A stretch of DNA of 64,000 bases from Trichocoleus sp. (GCA_036702865.1 DATNQD010000042.1:124001-188000); one strand, 5' to 3'; counted from the first letter of the stretch, positions 36,387 to 46,497 are shown. Notes: a model not told the origin generated them from the sequence alone. Translations and numbers: made by a program.

Positions 36387-37466
36387 CTACCTGTCATCTG
36401 CTGATCCGTGAGAATCAACAACTTCACGCACTCGATAGATCGGGCGATTTTGGGACTCATGGTAAGTTCGCATCAGCAGCTCTGCGAGCAAACCAAAGCT
36501 GAATAGCTGGACGCCTGTCAAAAACAAGACGACTGCCAGGATTAGCAAAGGACGATCGCCAATTCGTTCGCCTAAGCCAAGCTTCAGAAACGTCAGATAT
36601 AGCCCAGTTGCTACGCCCAATAACATCGAGATTAAGCCAAACCAGCCAAACACATGCATTGGGCGGGTGAGAAACTTCTTCATGAAGAAGATCGTAAACA
36701 GATCCATGACAACGCGGAAGGTGCGCCCCAAGCCATATTTACTCTGCCCAAAGCGACGCGCATGATGACGTACCGGAATTTCGGCGATTCTAGCTCCTTC
36801 AATAAAGGCAAGCGCAGGTAAAAAGCGGTGCAGTTCCCCGTAGAGGTTCATATCTTCAACCAGTTCGGCACGATATGCCTTGAGAGAACAGCCGTAGTCA
36901 TGAATATTAACGCCTGTCACCCTGCCGATCAGCCAGTTTGCAATGCGAGAAGGAATGAGTCTTGTCACCATTGCATCCTGTCGCTGTTTTCGCCAGCCGC
37001 TTACCAGGTCATAGCCTTCATCAAGCTTTGCCATCAACAGAGGAATATCAGCTGGGTCGTTCTGCAAATCGCCATCCAGTGTAATGATGATCCGACCTTT
37101 TGCATGGTGAAACCCGGCAGACATGGCAGCCGTTTGTCCATAGTTGCGCCGCAGTAATACTGCTCGTAGATCGGTTCGTTCTTGGGCAAGCCGCCGCAGC
37201 AGATCGCCGGAACCATCTTTGGAACCATCATCAACGCAGACAATTTCGTAGGATATTTGATTCGCCTGTAGGGTTGAGGCGATCGATTCAATCAACGATG
37301 GCAAGCTCTCCACTTCGTTGTAAATGGGCACAACGGTAGAGACATCGGGCTGACCTTTGGGTAGCGCAACCGCACTTCTCGTTTCTCCTGGCAAGATCGA
37401 TGAACTCATAGCTCCGTTTGGCAACTCCTCACCCGTTTGGTATTCCATTTTCAGCTGAAATGGCAT
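36387..37466 (-). CDS. GT2 glycosyltransferase, polyprenyl-phosphate sugar transferase type
   Basis: A 359-residue DPM1/GtrB/ArnC-like enzyme that transfers a sugar from a nucleotide donor to a polyprenyl phosphate. The GT-A domain has VVPIYNEVESLPSLI, VCVDDGSKDGSGDLL, LDGDLQNDPADIP and YDLVSGWR. Two membrane helices follow (LISMLLGVATGLYLTFL and LLILAVVLFLTGVQLFSFG). Such enzymes supply the lipid-linked sugars used by GT-C enzymes such as that at 9.5-11.1 kb; a link is inference. Start may be six residues later, at the next ATG. Confidence 0.92.
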   Translation of the reverse strand: MPFQLKMEYQTGEELPNGAMSSSILPGETRSAVALPKGQPDVSTVVPIYNEVESLPSLIESIASTLQANQISYEIVCVDDGSKDGSGDLLRRLAQERTDLRAVLLRRNYGQTAAMSAGFHHAKGRIIITLDGDLQNDPADIPLLMAKLDEGYDLVSGWRKQRQDAMVTRLIPSRIANWLIGRVTGVNIHDYGCSLKAYRAELVEDMNLYGELHRFLPALAFIEGARIAEIPVRHHARRFGQSKYGLGRTFRVVMDLFTIFFMKKFLTRPMHVFGWFGLISMLLGVATGLYLTFLKLGLGERIGDRPLLILAVVLFLTGVQLFSFGLLAELLMRTYHESQNRPIYRVREVVDSHGSADDR

Positions 37467-37673
37467 AGAAAGAAGATCTCAGAAGTTGGAGACGAAAGCA
37501 AGCCTTTGGAGGTTGCGGCTCAAAAGGGCGATCGGTCGCTGTTTTAGTAAAACAAGTCTGTCGTTTCCAGGGATCTTGGCTTAGGCTAAGAGTAGCGAAT
37601 TGTTCAACTGTTCGCCTGGGTTGCTAGTTTAAGCGTTTCCAGAAGAGTAGAGTATGCTATTTGTCTGTTCTCC

Positions 37674-38333
37674 ATGCCATTGACTATTCTTGTGGCTGAC
37701 GATGATCCGGGGACTTGCCTTGCTGTCAGTGACTACCTTGAGCTTGCTGGCTACTCAGTTGTTACGGCTGAGAATGGACTGAAGGCTGTAGATTTAGTCG
37801 AGCGCCACAAACCCCATCTGATCGTCACTGATATTACGATGCCCCGGATGGATGGATATGAGCTGATACGGCGTGTCCGTCTTCAGCCTGAATTTCGGCT
37901 GCTTCCCGTCATTTTTCTCACTGCCCGCACCAATACCGAAGAGCGAATTCGGGGCTATCAGCTGGGTTGCGACGCCTATTTGCCAAAACCTTTTGAACTG
38001 GAAGAGCTTGGGGCAGTGGTGCGAAATTTGCTGGAACGATCGCAGCTCATCGCTTCAGAATGGTGGTCAAGAACGCCCGCTCTCAGTCCAGAAACTGCAC
38101 CTCTGAACCATACATCTCACCACAGCATTACCCCAATTCTCGACCTGACTACCCGTGAAGTAGAAGTTCTTTCGCTGCTGTCAGCAGGTCTATCCAACGT
38201 TCAGATTGGGGATCACCTCCACCTCAGCCCTCGTACGGTTGAGAAATATGTCAGTAGCCTACTGCGAAAAACTGATACGAGTAATCGGGCGGAGCTTGTC
38301 CGCTTTGTGATGGAGCATCATCTGGTTGAGTAG
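37674..38333 (+). CDS. NarL-type response regulator, probably Rre1/Ycf29-like
   Basis: A 219-residue response regulator with a receiver domain (DD at 9-11, phospho-acceptor Asp53 in VTDITMPRMDGYE, Lys105 in LPKPFELEELG) and a C-terminal LuxR-type HTH (LTTREVEVLSLLSAGLSNVQ, then LSPRTVEKYVSSLLRK). The opening PLTILVADDDPGTCLAVSDY and overall length resemble cyanobacterial Rre1 and plastid Ycf29, which control stress genes, including chaperones, with Hik34. No kinase gene adjoins it. The family is certain, the Rre1 assignment moderate. Confidence 0.9.
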   Translation: MPLTILVADDDPGTCLAVSDYLELAGYSVVTAENGLKAVDLVERHKPHLIVTDITMPRMDGYELIRRVRLQPEFRLLPVIFLTARTNTEERIRGYQLGCDAYLPKPFELEELGAVVRNLLERSQLIASEWWSRTPALSPETAPLNHTSHHSITPILDLTTREVEVLSLLSAGLSNVQIGDHLHLSPRTVEKYVSSLLRKTDTSNRAELVRFVMEHHLVE

Positions 38334-38432
38334 GTCATAGCAAAAGCAGGGATCAGGGGCAAGAATTCGTTTCCCAGAATTTTATCAGTTGCCCATTTCC
38401 TTTCTTTCGTCTCTGCTGCCTCTCTTCTTTTG

Positions 38433-39032
38433 CTAAGTTTTTACCTTTACATTCAGCTTGCCGGGTGTACGGCGTGCCATGCGAACCGAGTAGGGCAGAA
38501 CACCAACCATCATCGCGAAAACATCATCGGGAACCCGCGCGATCGTGCCCTGATCAAAATAGGTTTCAAATTGGGTCAGGATCATCTTGGCACGTTGGAG
38601 CGGTGCAGATTGATCGGTTGATTGTTGGGTGAGCTTAATCCACTGACGGCGGATGAGATAAGCATTTTGACGGTCTTTGTGGGCTTCAGGACGAATGAGG
38701 GACAAATCACCCACTGGAATGACGCGCAGACAGTCGAGGTCAAACACACTGCCTACCGCAGCGCCCGGACCCGCAAACTCAGCATGAAATTCTTTGCAAA
38801 GGATTAGCCCATTGCGCCGCTTGCCGTTTACAACCCACAATTGCCCACCGCGAATGCGCGCCAGGAGACGGTCGGGGTCTTCCCCTTGTAAGCTAGGAGG
38901 ATAGTCCATCGGAGCGCTTAGATGCACATCTAGCGGAGATTGCTCTCGATTACAGACTTTTGTTCCAGTAGAGTCAGCAGAGGTAAGCATCTCTAGAAAG
39001 AGAAATGGGTTATACCACTTGTCGCTGTCCAT
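38433..39032 (-). CDS. Hypothetical protein
   Basis: A 199-residue soluble protein that I do not recognise. The most ordered part is about 60-199: ARIRGGQLWVVNGKRRNGLIL, then FDLDCLRVIPVGDLSLIRP and VPDDVFAMMVGVLPYSVRMA. No signal peptide, membrane segment or catalytic motif stands out. It is convergent with the Rre1-like gene, 99 bases apart. Confidence 0.65.
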   Translation of the reverse strand: MDSDKWYNPFLFLEMLTSADSTGTKVCNREQSPLDVHLSAPMDYPPSLQGEDPDRLLARIRGGQLWVVNGKRRNGLILCKEFHAEFAGPGAAVGSVFDLDCLRVIPVGDLSLIRPEAHKDRQNAYLIRRQWIKLTQQSTDQSAPLQRAKMILTQFETYFDQGTIARVPDDVFAMMVGVLPYSVRMARRTPGKLNVKVKT

Positions 39033-39439
39033 CTCAACCTACTCCTAATCAGATAACTCGCGGGAAGAGGTCATTCAGGATATACAAAGCGTCAGCAATG
39101 GCATAAACCACTCTCAAGGTTTAGATATGCGGATGTTTGGATAAAACTGGATGGCACTCGCGTAATCGGATCTTAAGCACAGCCTGGACAACGTTAGCTT
39201 TAATTCTAGAATATCTGGACAAAGCGTAGACCGCAGGAATATCAAGAGATGTTGAAGTGGAGATGAAGATTACTGCCTTTTGGCTCCCGAAATAGGCTGA
39301 GAATTAGACCCAGACAAAGCCCAGATAAGGCGGCTCTTCTACGAAAGAGACTGAGAATTGTAGGAAAGGTGCTGCTCTGTTTCCTTACCCGCCTACAATT
39401 GTGGAGAGGAACTGTTGTTTGTTAAGAGAGTAATTGCCC
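39033..39439. other. Intergenic region upstream of hom
   Basis: 407 bases between divergent genes. It must hold both promoters but I cannot place them. No RNA or small gene recognised. Confidence 0.5.
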
Positions 39440-40774
39440 GTGACATTTAAGGTCGGTTTGTTGGGACTAGGAACTGTTGGTTCAGGAACCGCTGCAATTT
39501 TGTCAGATCCGGCGCAACGACATCCCCTACTACAAGAGATTGAGATTCATCGCGTGGGTGTTCGATCGCTCGATCGCGCTAGAGCCATTGACTTGCCTGC
39601 TGAACTGCTGACGACTGATTTGGAGTCGATCGTGACTGATCCGGCAGTGGATATCGTGGTTGAAGTGATTGGGGGGTTGGAACCCGCTCGATCATTGATT
39701 TTGCAGGCGATCGCGCATGGCAAGCATGTCGTGACAGCAAATAAGGCAGCAATTGCTCGCTATGGTGACGAGATTTTTACGGCAGCGAATGAGGCAGGCG
39801 TGTATGTCTTGATTGAAGCGGCTGTCGCTGGAGGAATTCCGGTCATTGAGCCGCTCAAGCAGTCGCTCTGTGCCAATCGCCTTCATGCTATCACCGGAAT
39901 TGTCAACGGCACGACCAACTATATCCTGACTCGAATGCAAAGCGAAGGCAGCGACTTTGAGGCTGTTTTAGCGGATGCTCAACAGCTTGGCTATGCCGAA
40001 GCCGACCCCACTGCTGATGTCGATGGGCTAGATGCTGCCGATAAGATTGCGATTTTGGCATCGCTGGCATTTGGGGGGCGAATCAAGCTCTCTGAAGTTC
40101 ACTGTGAGGGAATTCGTCAGGTGACTGCGGCTGACATTACCTATGCCGAGAAACTGGGCTTTGTCATTAAGCTGCTGGCAACTGCCAAGCGAGACACTGC
40201 AAAACAAGCAACATTGAACGATCTGGATCAGCTTCAGGTGCGAGTTCATCCCACATTGGTTGCTAAAACTCACCCACTTGCCAGTGTGAATGGGGTGTTT
40301 AATGCCATTTTGATTGAAGGAGAGCCGATCGGACAGGTGATGTTTTTTGGTCCGGGAGCGGGGTCGGGTCCAACTGCCAGTGCTGTCGTTTCGGACATTT
40401 TGAATATTGCTGCAATTTTGAAAGTGGGACGACAAGCCACAACTCAGCCCAACGGCAAACCACTACTTGACCCGCTGTTGGCTTGCTCTCATCAGCATTA
40501 CTGCACCATTACTCCGATCAGTGAACTGGAGACTCGCTTCTACGCGCGGGTTTTGACTGAAGACAGTCCTGGCATTATTGGTAAGCTGGGAACCTGCTTT
40601 GGCAATCACAATGTCAGCCTGGAGTCGGTTGTGCAAACGGGAATGCGAGACAATGCAGCCGAGATTGTTGTGATCACCCATAACGTGCGGGAAGGTAATT
40701 TCCGGCAGGCACTAACAGAAATTTCTGCTTTTGATGGAGTAAAGCAGATTGCGAGTGTGTTGAGAGTGCTGTAG
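39440..40774 (+). CDS. hom: Homoserine dehydrogenase
   Basis: NAD(P)H enzyme that reduces aspartate semialdehyde to homoserine, the branch to threonine and methionine. Rossmann motif GLLGLGTVGSGTA at the N-terminus, KHVVTANKAAIA, TGIVNGTTNYILTRM, the block QQLGYAEADPTADVDGLDAA and a C-terminal ACT domain (VLTEDSPGIIGKLGTCFGN) for feedback control by threonine. GTG at 39440 is preferred, with GAGAG nine bases before it; a TTG two codons earlier is possible. Single-domain, not fused to aspartokinase. Confidence 0.96.
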   Translation: MTFKVGLLGLGTVGSGTAAILSDPAQRHPLLQEIEIHRVGVRSLDRARAIDLPAELLTTDLESIVTDPAVDIVVEVIGGLEPARSLILQAIAHGKHVVTANKAAIARYGDEIFTAANEAGVYVLIEAAVAGGIPVIEPLKQSLCANRLHAITGIVNGTTNYILTRMQSEGSDFEAVLADAQQLGYAEADPTADVDGLDAADKIAILASLAFGGRIKLSEVHCEGIRQVTAADITYAEKLGFVIKLLATAKRDTAKQATLNDLDQLQVRVHPTLVAKTHPLASVNGVFNAILIEGEPIGQVMFFGPGAGSGPTASAVVSDILNIAAILKVGRQATTQPNGKPLLDPLLACSHQHYCTITPISELETRFYARVLTEDSPGIIGKLGTCFGNHNVSLESVVQTGMRDNAAEIVVITHNVREGNFRQALTEISAFDGVKQIASVLRVL

Positions 40775-40843
40775 ATCGTTTTTTGGGGTTGCCTTACAGC
40801 GGGGTGCAACAGAAAATTGTCGCTACCCCAGACCTGCGGCTGC

Positions 40844-43477
40844 CTACGACCCCTTTGCTTCTAAATTTTCGAGTCGGCTTTTCATCTCTTGATTGTCTTT
40901 TTTCAGCTGCTCCAATTCCTCCTGAAGCTTCTGCACTGCCTGATCTTTCCCCGCCGCTTTCTGGACTCGCTGGATTGCTTCTTCTGCCATGCGTTTGACT
41001 CGACCATCTGGAGTTTGCTCGGCGAGTGATTGCAGAATCCCGATCGCCTTGAGCGTTTCCATTTGTCCGAGCGCAGCGACCGTTGAAACTTGAGTCAGGA
41101 AAAATGACTCGGAAGCGAGTTCATCCAGGCGGTTCAGGATGCGCTCCAAATTAACGTTATTTTGCCCGGAAGATATTGCTCCGAGTGCTCGAATCGCTGA
41201 CAGACGAAGAGATTGGGGGATACCTGCAGTTGTATATTCCAGAATTAGATCCAGGGCAGCTTCTGAGGTTTTGAGTTTGCTGGCTCCCGCAATTGCCCCA
41301 CTTCGCACGGTTTCATTCCAGCCTGCCCGTTCTTCCAGCGCCGATCGCAGCAGCTTTAGAACTTTTTCTTCTTTCGATTTGCCGTCTAATTTCACCGAGG
41401 CAACATTGCCTAATCCTGACAAGGCAGCCGCCTCAACATAGTAGCTGGGGTCTCCTGCTGCCGCGATCGATTTCAGTGCTTTGTAACTTGCCTGAGTCTT
41501 AAGTTGGGACAGCGCCAAAACAATCGCTCTTCGCACGCGCGGCTCAGCATCTTCCAATCCTTTGACCAAACCCTCAAACGCTTGATCTAGCTTTACGGTT
41601 GCTAGGTGTCCGGCGACTTCTGCCCGTACTCCCCAGAAAGGATCATGCTGTAAGGCATGGGATAAAACTTTGACGACCTCTAAGCCGCCCTTTTTGGCTA
41701 AAGCTTCAGCCGCAACAATTCGCGACAGGGGATCAGGATCATGCTGCAACTGAGCCTTTAGTTCTGCGATCGGGTATTCCAGCGCAACTGTTTTAAGAAT
41801 ATGGTTTCCGACATCAAAGCAGACAAACTGCGGTTTTTCAGGCAATGGGAAATAGAAAGTCTGCTCTCGCTCATGAATCCGTACCGTAAATTTTGTCAGC
41901 TTTGGCTCGGATTTTTTCCCGTCTCCTGCTCCTGTTGTCTCTGCATCCTCTGGCACATAGCCAAACCCGATCGCCACCTTCAGATCAAACAAGCCACTCT
42001 TCAATCCTGTATTGCCTTCAGTTGCCTGAGTTTGAGTGACGGTGAGTTTTGCCAGATTGCTGTCACCATCCCAGGAATATGCCACTTGATAATCAGGATG
42101 TCCGCCCCGGAAGACATATTGATCAAACAGAAATTGCAGATTGCGTCCGGTGGTCTGCTCGATCGTTCTGAGCAAATCGACCGTTTCTACCGTTTTGTGA
42201 GCGTTGTTCTGGACAAAAGTTTGAATTGCTTTGAAGAACAGATCATCGCCTAGCTCAGTGCGAATCATGTGATAAACACAGGCTCCCTTCTCATAGAGGT
42301 GACGATCGTATAGCTCGATCGCTTCTCGGTAGATGTGGGTGACGATCGGACGACGATAGCGTGATGCATCTTCACTGAAATAGTTTCTTGCTGCTTCCAG
42401 ACGATAGTAGGCAGCTTCATCGGCACCATACTCATGATTTGTCCATAGCACCTCAGAATAGGTTGCCATTCCTTCTTTAATCCAGGCGTGTGACCAGTGT
42501 TTGATCACAACTAGATCACCAAACCACTGATGCGCCAGTTCATGCGCGACCAGAGATTCGGCATTGCGATTGTCTAATGCTGCGCGCTCATCTAGAAGGC
42601 ATCGATCGGTCAGCAGCGTGGTTGAAGTGTTCTCCATGCCGCCAAAAATGAAGTCTTCGACGCAGACCTGAGCATATTTGGGAAAGGCATAATCGTAGCC
42701 AAAGGTTTGACTGAAAAACTCGATCATTTGCGGCGTTTTGCCCATTGTTCGCCGCGCATCGGCTTCTCGCCCTTTTTCAACGTAATAAGTAACAGGTTTG
42801 CCGCGCCATTCATCGCGTAGTTCGGCAAAATCTCCAACGGCTAATGTCATCAAATAAGTCGGATGGATTTGCTTCTGATACCAGTGATAAAGTTTGTCAT
42901 TGCCCGCTTCTTGCGTTTCGATCAGTTCGCCATTTGAAAGCGCAATATAAGGCTTGGGGACACGCACCCGAATTTCGGAAGTTGAGAGTTGTCCGGGATA
43001 GTCGAAACAGGGAAACCAGAACCGTGAATCTTCGTCCTCACCCTGTGTCCAGACCTGAATTGACTTTTTTGGATAGTAAGGTGTTGGTGCAATAAAATAC
43101 AGCCCTCGCTGCGGTTTTTCCACCTGATAACCGATCGCCAATGTAATTGGTTGCCCGGCTTCTGTTGGCTGCTTTAGTTGAATTTTTAGCAGTTCTCCAT
43201 CGTAATCAAACGATTGATCGATCGCGTCAATTTGTACTGATTGAATTTGCAAATGAACTGCATCTAATGTCAGGCGATCGATGCCATCACGGATTGGATT
43301 TAGCCGAATATTGCATGTGCCCTGATAGCTTTGGTTGGGAATATCTAAAACCAGATCCAAAAAAATGTGCTCCACTTGACCAGGGCGATCGGGATTGTAG
43401 TGAGGCTTAGCTCCTGGTAGCTCAAACGATCGGTGTCCGTTAGAATCTGAATCGAAATAAGAATAGATGTTCAACAT
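40844..43477 (-). CDS. M1-family aminopeptidase with C-terminal HEAT repeats
   Basis: An 877-residue zinc aminopeptidase (PepN/ERAP-like). The substrate-binding motif GGMEN is at 279-283, the zinc site HELAH at 312-316 with the third ligand Glu335 (WIKEGMATY). Instead of the usual long helical ERAP1-type domain, residues from about 590 on form HEAT-type helical repeats (DPDPLSRIVAAEALAKKGG, DPFWGVRAEVAGHLATVK, DAEPRVRRAIVLALSQLK) and the last 40 residues form a coiled coil (AVQKLQEELEQLKKDNQEMK). Likely cytosolic, in peptide turnover. Confidence 0.93.
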   Translation of the reverse strand: MLNIYSYFDSDSNGHRSFELPGAKPHYNPDRPGQVEHIFLDLVLDIPNQSYQGTCNIRLNPIRDGIDRLTLDAVHLQIQSVQIDAIDQSFDYDGELLKIQLKQPTEAGQPITLAIGYQVEKPQRGLYFIAPTPYYPKKSIQVWTQGEDEDSRFWFPCFDYPGQLSTSEIRVRVPKPYIALSNGELIETQEAGNDKLYHWYQKQIHPTYLMTLAVGDFAELRDEWRGKPVTYYVEKGREADARRTMGKTPQMIEFFSQTFGYDYAFPKYAQVCVEDFIFGGMENTSTTLLTDRCLLDERAALDNRNAESLVAHELAHQWFGDLVVIKHWSHAWIKEGMATYSEVLWTNHEYGADEAAYYRLEAARNYFSEDASRYRRPIVTHIYREAIELYDRHLYEKGACVYHMIRTELGDDLFFKAIQTFVQNNAHKTVETVDLLRTIEQTTGRNLQFLFDQYVFRGGHPDYQVAYSWDGDSNLAKLTVTQTQATEGNTGLKSGLFDLKVAIGFGYVPEDAETTGAGDGKKSEPKLTKFTVRIHEREQTFYFPLPEKPQFVCFDVGNHILKTVALEYPIAELKAQLQHDPDPLSRIVAAEALAKKGGLEVVKVLSHALQHDPFWGVRAEVAGHLATVKLDQAFEGLVKGLEDAEPRVRRAIVLALSQLKTQASYKALKSIAAAGDPSYYVEAAALSGLGNVASVKLDGKSKEEKVLKLLRSALEERAGWNETVRSGAIAGASKLKTSEAALDLILEYTTAGIPQSLRLSAIRALGAISSGQNNVNLERILNRLDELASESFFLTQVSTVAALGQMETLKAIGILQSLAEQTPDGRVKRMAEEAIQRVQKAAGKDQAVQKLQEELEQLKKDNQEMKSRLENLEAKGS

Positions 43478-43633
43478 TAGAAGGTTGTTTTAGTAGACGA
43501 TTGAGTGTAGCTTTCGGCTTTATGAATCAGCCTGACTCTGCCTTAGATTAACAGATGAAACTCACATGATGGCAACAGAAAATATTAGGAAACAATTCAT
43601 CCTGCACCATTTTTTTTAGCTTTCCACCCCCGA

Positions 43634-45712
43634 TTAATCCATTAATACTTGCCAGTACCGAATTATCTCTGCCACCGACCAAGCCTGGGAAATTGCCCCT
43701 CTTGGTAAATGTGGGGGATCGCCATCAAATATTTCTGAAATGCCTCCTAATCCTGCTTCATCTTGAATGTGATGTAGGAGCGGTTGTGGATCAAAAGGAA
43801 TCGGTTTATCCGGGTAAAATCGCTGCCAGCCTCGCACAAATGCCCCAATCAACCAACTCCAAACTGTTCCCTGATGATAGGCTCGATCGCGCTGCCAGAT
43901 ACCACCTTCATATTGCCCCACATAATCGGGATCGTCTGGATCAAGAGAGCGCAGACCAAAGGGAGTGAGGAGCCGATCGCTCGCAGTTTTCATCACCACC
44001 TGACCCACTGGATCAGAAAAGGCGCAGTGACACAGCGAGAGGGCAATTACTGCATTGGGGCGAATTTGAGGACTGGGGCTATCATCTGGGGCGATCGTGT
44101 CGTACAGGTAATTCTGAGCAGGATTCCAGAACTTTTGCAGTGAGGCTTTCACTTGCTCTGCTTGCTGGCGATAGCGTCGGGCTTGATTACTCAAAGTGGC
44201 ACTATCTATGTCTGAATCGGGTATCTTCTGGAGGCGTTTTGTCCAATCTGCTGCCCAACAAAGTGCCGAGTACCATAAGGCATTGACCTCGATCGGCTTG
44301 CCTCGCCTTGCCGTTACTGGCTGATCTGCCACCATCGCATCCATCCAAGTCAGTGCCATATTGGGCGCATTCCAGGTGACTAACCCATCAAAGGCATCAA
44401 CGCGAATGTTGTACTTTGTCCCTGCCATCAGCCCTTTGTAAATCTTCCAAACAGTGGGATATTGCTCAACCAAAAACGCCCAGTCCTGCGTTGCTTCGAG
44501 GTATAGCCCTAATGTTTCGACCCACCATAAAGCAACATCCATGCTGTTGTAGAGCGGAATGCCGCTATCTGGAAAGATATTGGGGATGAGTCCCTGCTCG
44601 CAATAGTCACTGCATGTCCGCAGCAGCCCTTTTGCTAAATCAAATCGTTGGGTCGTCAGCGCTAATCCCGGGAGCGCAATGAGGATATCCCGTCCCCACT
44701 CATTAAACCAGGGATATCCCGCAATCATTGTCGGACGATTCTTTGCTGCTCGATGCACGATAAACCGATCGCCCATCCGCAATAGTCTTTCCCAAATTTG
44801 CTGATTCTGATTTTCTGCATCTTCCTCTTTCGGTCCTGTACACAAACCCGCAAACACTGCCGCCAACCGCTCCTGTTCGCTTGCAATTGCCTGATCAAAG
44901 GTTTGGTCATCTAAAGACAGACGAGTTTGGTATTGCTCGAAATCTCGTACTCTGGCTTCGAGGGTGATGGCGTCACCGGGCTGAAGCGAAACGACCAAAA
45001 CACCGGGACTGTAAAGGTCTTCTTGATCTGCGAGTCCCCGCTTCGTTTCTTCTGGATAACAATATCCCCAGTACCATGTGCCATTCTGATAATAGGTTCC
45101 TGCTGTCCAACTGAGCTGCCAGGATGTCCCGACCCAGGTTGAGGTTTTTGCCTGAATGAGCAGGCGATTTGACTCTAGCAATTCAGCAAAGTGTAGATCG
45201 GGCTGCTGGCGCTGCTGGTAGTGAAACTTTCGATCGCCAACTAACGGGCGGAGTCGCAAGACTGCATTTTGTTTGCCTTCGTAGCGGTAGTGGATCAGCG
45301 TCCGGTTGCGGAACCCAGGTGACTTATTGCTGGAAGACTCATTGCTGGAAGACTCATTGCTGGAAGAGGACAGCAACCCATTGGGCATGAAAAGACGGCG
45401 ACAGAGTTGCCAATGCGCTTGTCCCCAAATCCAGGTGGGCACAGGTTCGGGCTGAAAGGACTGGAGCAGTCGATCGCCCTGAGGTGAAATCGCTCCACTC
45501 GTCCAATAATTAACCCCTAACGGAAACTCTTGCCCGGCAATTTCAACGCTGGCATCTAAGCGAGACAGCAGCAGAGTGCGTTGTCTGGGTGGTTCTAAAG
45601 CAGCAATGAGCCAGCCGTGATAAGTCCGAGTATGGGCATCACAAATTGTGCCACTGGCAAAGCTCCCCAACCCATTTGTTAATAGCCACTCTCGCGTATC
45701 TCGCTGATTCAT
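43634..45712 (-). CDS. Glycogen debranching-type amylo-alpha-1,6-glucosidase
   Basis: A 692-residue enzyme of the GDE family (GH133-like), which removes alpha-1,6-linked glucose from limit dextrin. The N-terminal domain starts REWLLTNGLGSFASGTI and continues TRTYHGWLIAAL, typical of the family; the (alpha/alpha)6 catalytic part contains AGYPWFNEWGRDILIALPGL, DGLVTWNAPNMALTWMDA and YHQGTVWSWLIGAFVRG with acidic residues at the expected places. The ATG at 45712 (GGGAGA upstream) is preferred to a TTG at 45757. A Ser/Asn/Glu linker at about 120-135 is encoded by a 15-bp tandem repeat. Confidence 0.9.
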   Translation of the reverse strand: MNQRDTREWLLTNGLGSFASGTICDAHTRTYHGWLIAALEPPRQRTLLLSRLDASVEIAGQEFPLGVNYWTSGAISPQGDRLLQSFQPEPVPTWIWGQAHWQLCRRLFMPNGLLSSSSNESSSNESSSNKSPGFRNRTLIHYRYEGKQNAVLRLRPLVGDRKFHYQQRQQPDLHFAELLESNRLLIQAKTSTWVGTSWQLSWTAGTYYQNGTWYWGYCYPEETKRGLADQEDLYSPGVLVVSLQPGDAITLEARVRDFEQYQTRLSLDDQTFDQAIASEQERLAAVFAGLCTGPKEEDAENQNQQIWERLLRMGDRFIVHRAAKNRPTMIAGYPWFNEWGRDILIALPGLALTTQRFDLAKGLLRTCSDYCEQGLIPNIFPDSGIPLYNSMDVALWWVETLGLYLEATQDWAFLVEQYPTVWKIYKGLMAGTKYNIRVDAFDGLVTWNAPNMALTWMDAMVADQPVTARRGKPIEVNALWYSALCWAADWTKRLQKIPDSDIDSATLSNQARRYRQQAEQVKASLQKFWNPAQNYLYDTIAPDDSPSPQIRPNAVIALSLCHCAFSDPVGQVVMKTASDRLLTPFGLRSLDPDDPDYVGQYEGGIWQRDRAYHQGTVWSWLIGAFVRGWQRFYPDKPIPFDPQPLLHHIQDEAGLGGISEIFDGDPPHLPRGAISQAWSVAEIIRYWQVLMD
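45321..45365. repeat. 15-bp in-frame tandem repeat inside the debranching enzyme gene
   Basis: Three units of GACTCATTGCTGGAA (the first with one change) at 45321, 45336 and 45351. They encode SSNES-type repeats in a linker. Confidence 0.85.
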
Positions 45713-45871
45713 GCTTCGCTGTTCTCCCAGATTCCAGTCTCTGACATCTCTACTCAAAATCGTTATGACTATGATATAGTTGTAACAGATCGTAATCGAT
45801 CGCTCTAAAAGACTGGATTTCTGGGGAATCTCTCAGCACTCCCCTTTTTTTGAAGTTAAGCAGACGCAACC

Positions 45872-45879
45872 AAGGAGAG
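45872..45879 (+). promoter_or_regulatory. Ribosome binding site that decides the peroxiredoxin start
   Basis: AAGGAGAG six bases before the ATG at 45886; the earlier ATG at 45850 has none. Confidence 0.75.
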
Positions 45880-45885
45880 TATTTC

Positions 45886-46497
45886 ATGACCTTAACTTAC
45901 AGCCTTGAAGGATGCCTTCGTGTAGGTCAGGCTGCCCCTGATTTCACAGCAACTGCTGTATATGACCAGGAATTCAAAACGACTAAGCTATCTGACTATC
46001 GCGGCAAATATGTCGTGCTGTTTTTCTACCCGCTCGACTTTACCTTCGTTTGCCCTACTGAGATTACTGCATTCAGCGATCGTTACGAAGATTTCAAGAG
46101 CATCAACACTGAAATTCTGGGCGTCTCGGTAGACAGCGAATTCTCTCACCTGGCATGGACTCAGACCGATCGCAAGGCGGGTGGTGTCGGTGATCTGAAC
46201 TATCCGCTGGTATCTGACATTAAGAAAGAAATTAGTGCTGCATACAATGTCCTTGATCCTGAAGCAGGTGTGGCGCTGCGCGGTCTGTTCATCATTGACA
46301 AAGATGGTGTGATTCAGCACGCGACGATTAATAACCTGGCGTTCGGTCGTAGCGTTGACGAAACTCTGCGTACTCTGCAAGCGATCCAGCACGTGCAGTC
46401 TCACCCAGATGAGGTCTGCCCCGCAAACTGGCAGCCTGGTCAAGCAACGATGAATCCTGATCCAGTGAAGTCGAAGAACTACTTCGCAGCGGTGTAA
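45886..46497 (+). CDS. Typical 2-Cys peroxiredoxin
   Basis: Thiol peroxidase that reduces H2O2 and alkyl peroxides, recharged by thioredoxin or NTRC. Peroxidatic Cys56 in [14 protein letters not shown], resolving Cys178 in DEVCPANW, 203 residues. The GG(L/V)G motif (AGGVGDL) and a C-terminal YF (KNYFAAV) are both present, the pair that makes eukaryotic-type enzymes prone to over-oxidation. Close to plastid and Synechocystis 2-Cys Prx. Strong ribosome site and terminator suggest a well-expressed single-gene unit. Confidence 0.96.
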   Translation: MTLTYSLEGCLRVGQAAPDFTATAVYDQEFKTTKLSDYRGKYVVLFFYPLDFTFVCPTEITAFSDRYEDFKSINTEILGVSVDSEFSHLAWTQTDRKAGGVGDLNYPLVSDIKKEISAAYNVLDPEAGVALRGLFIIDKDGVIQHATINNLAFGRSVDETLRTLQAIQHVQSHPDEVCPANWQPGQATMNPDPVKSKNYFAAV

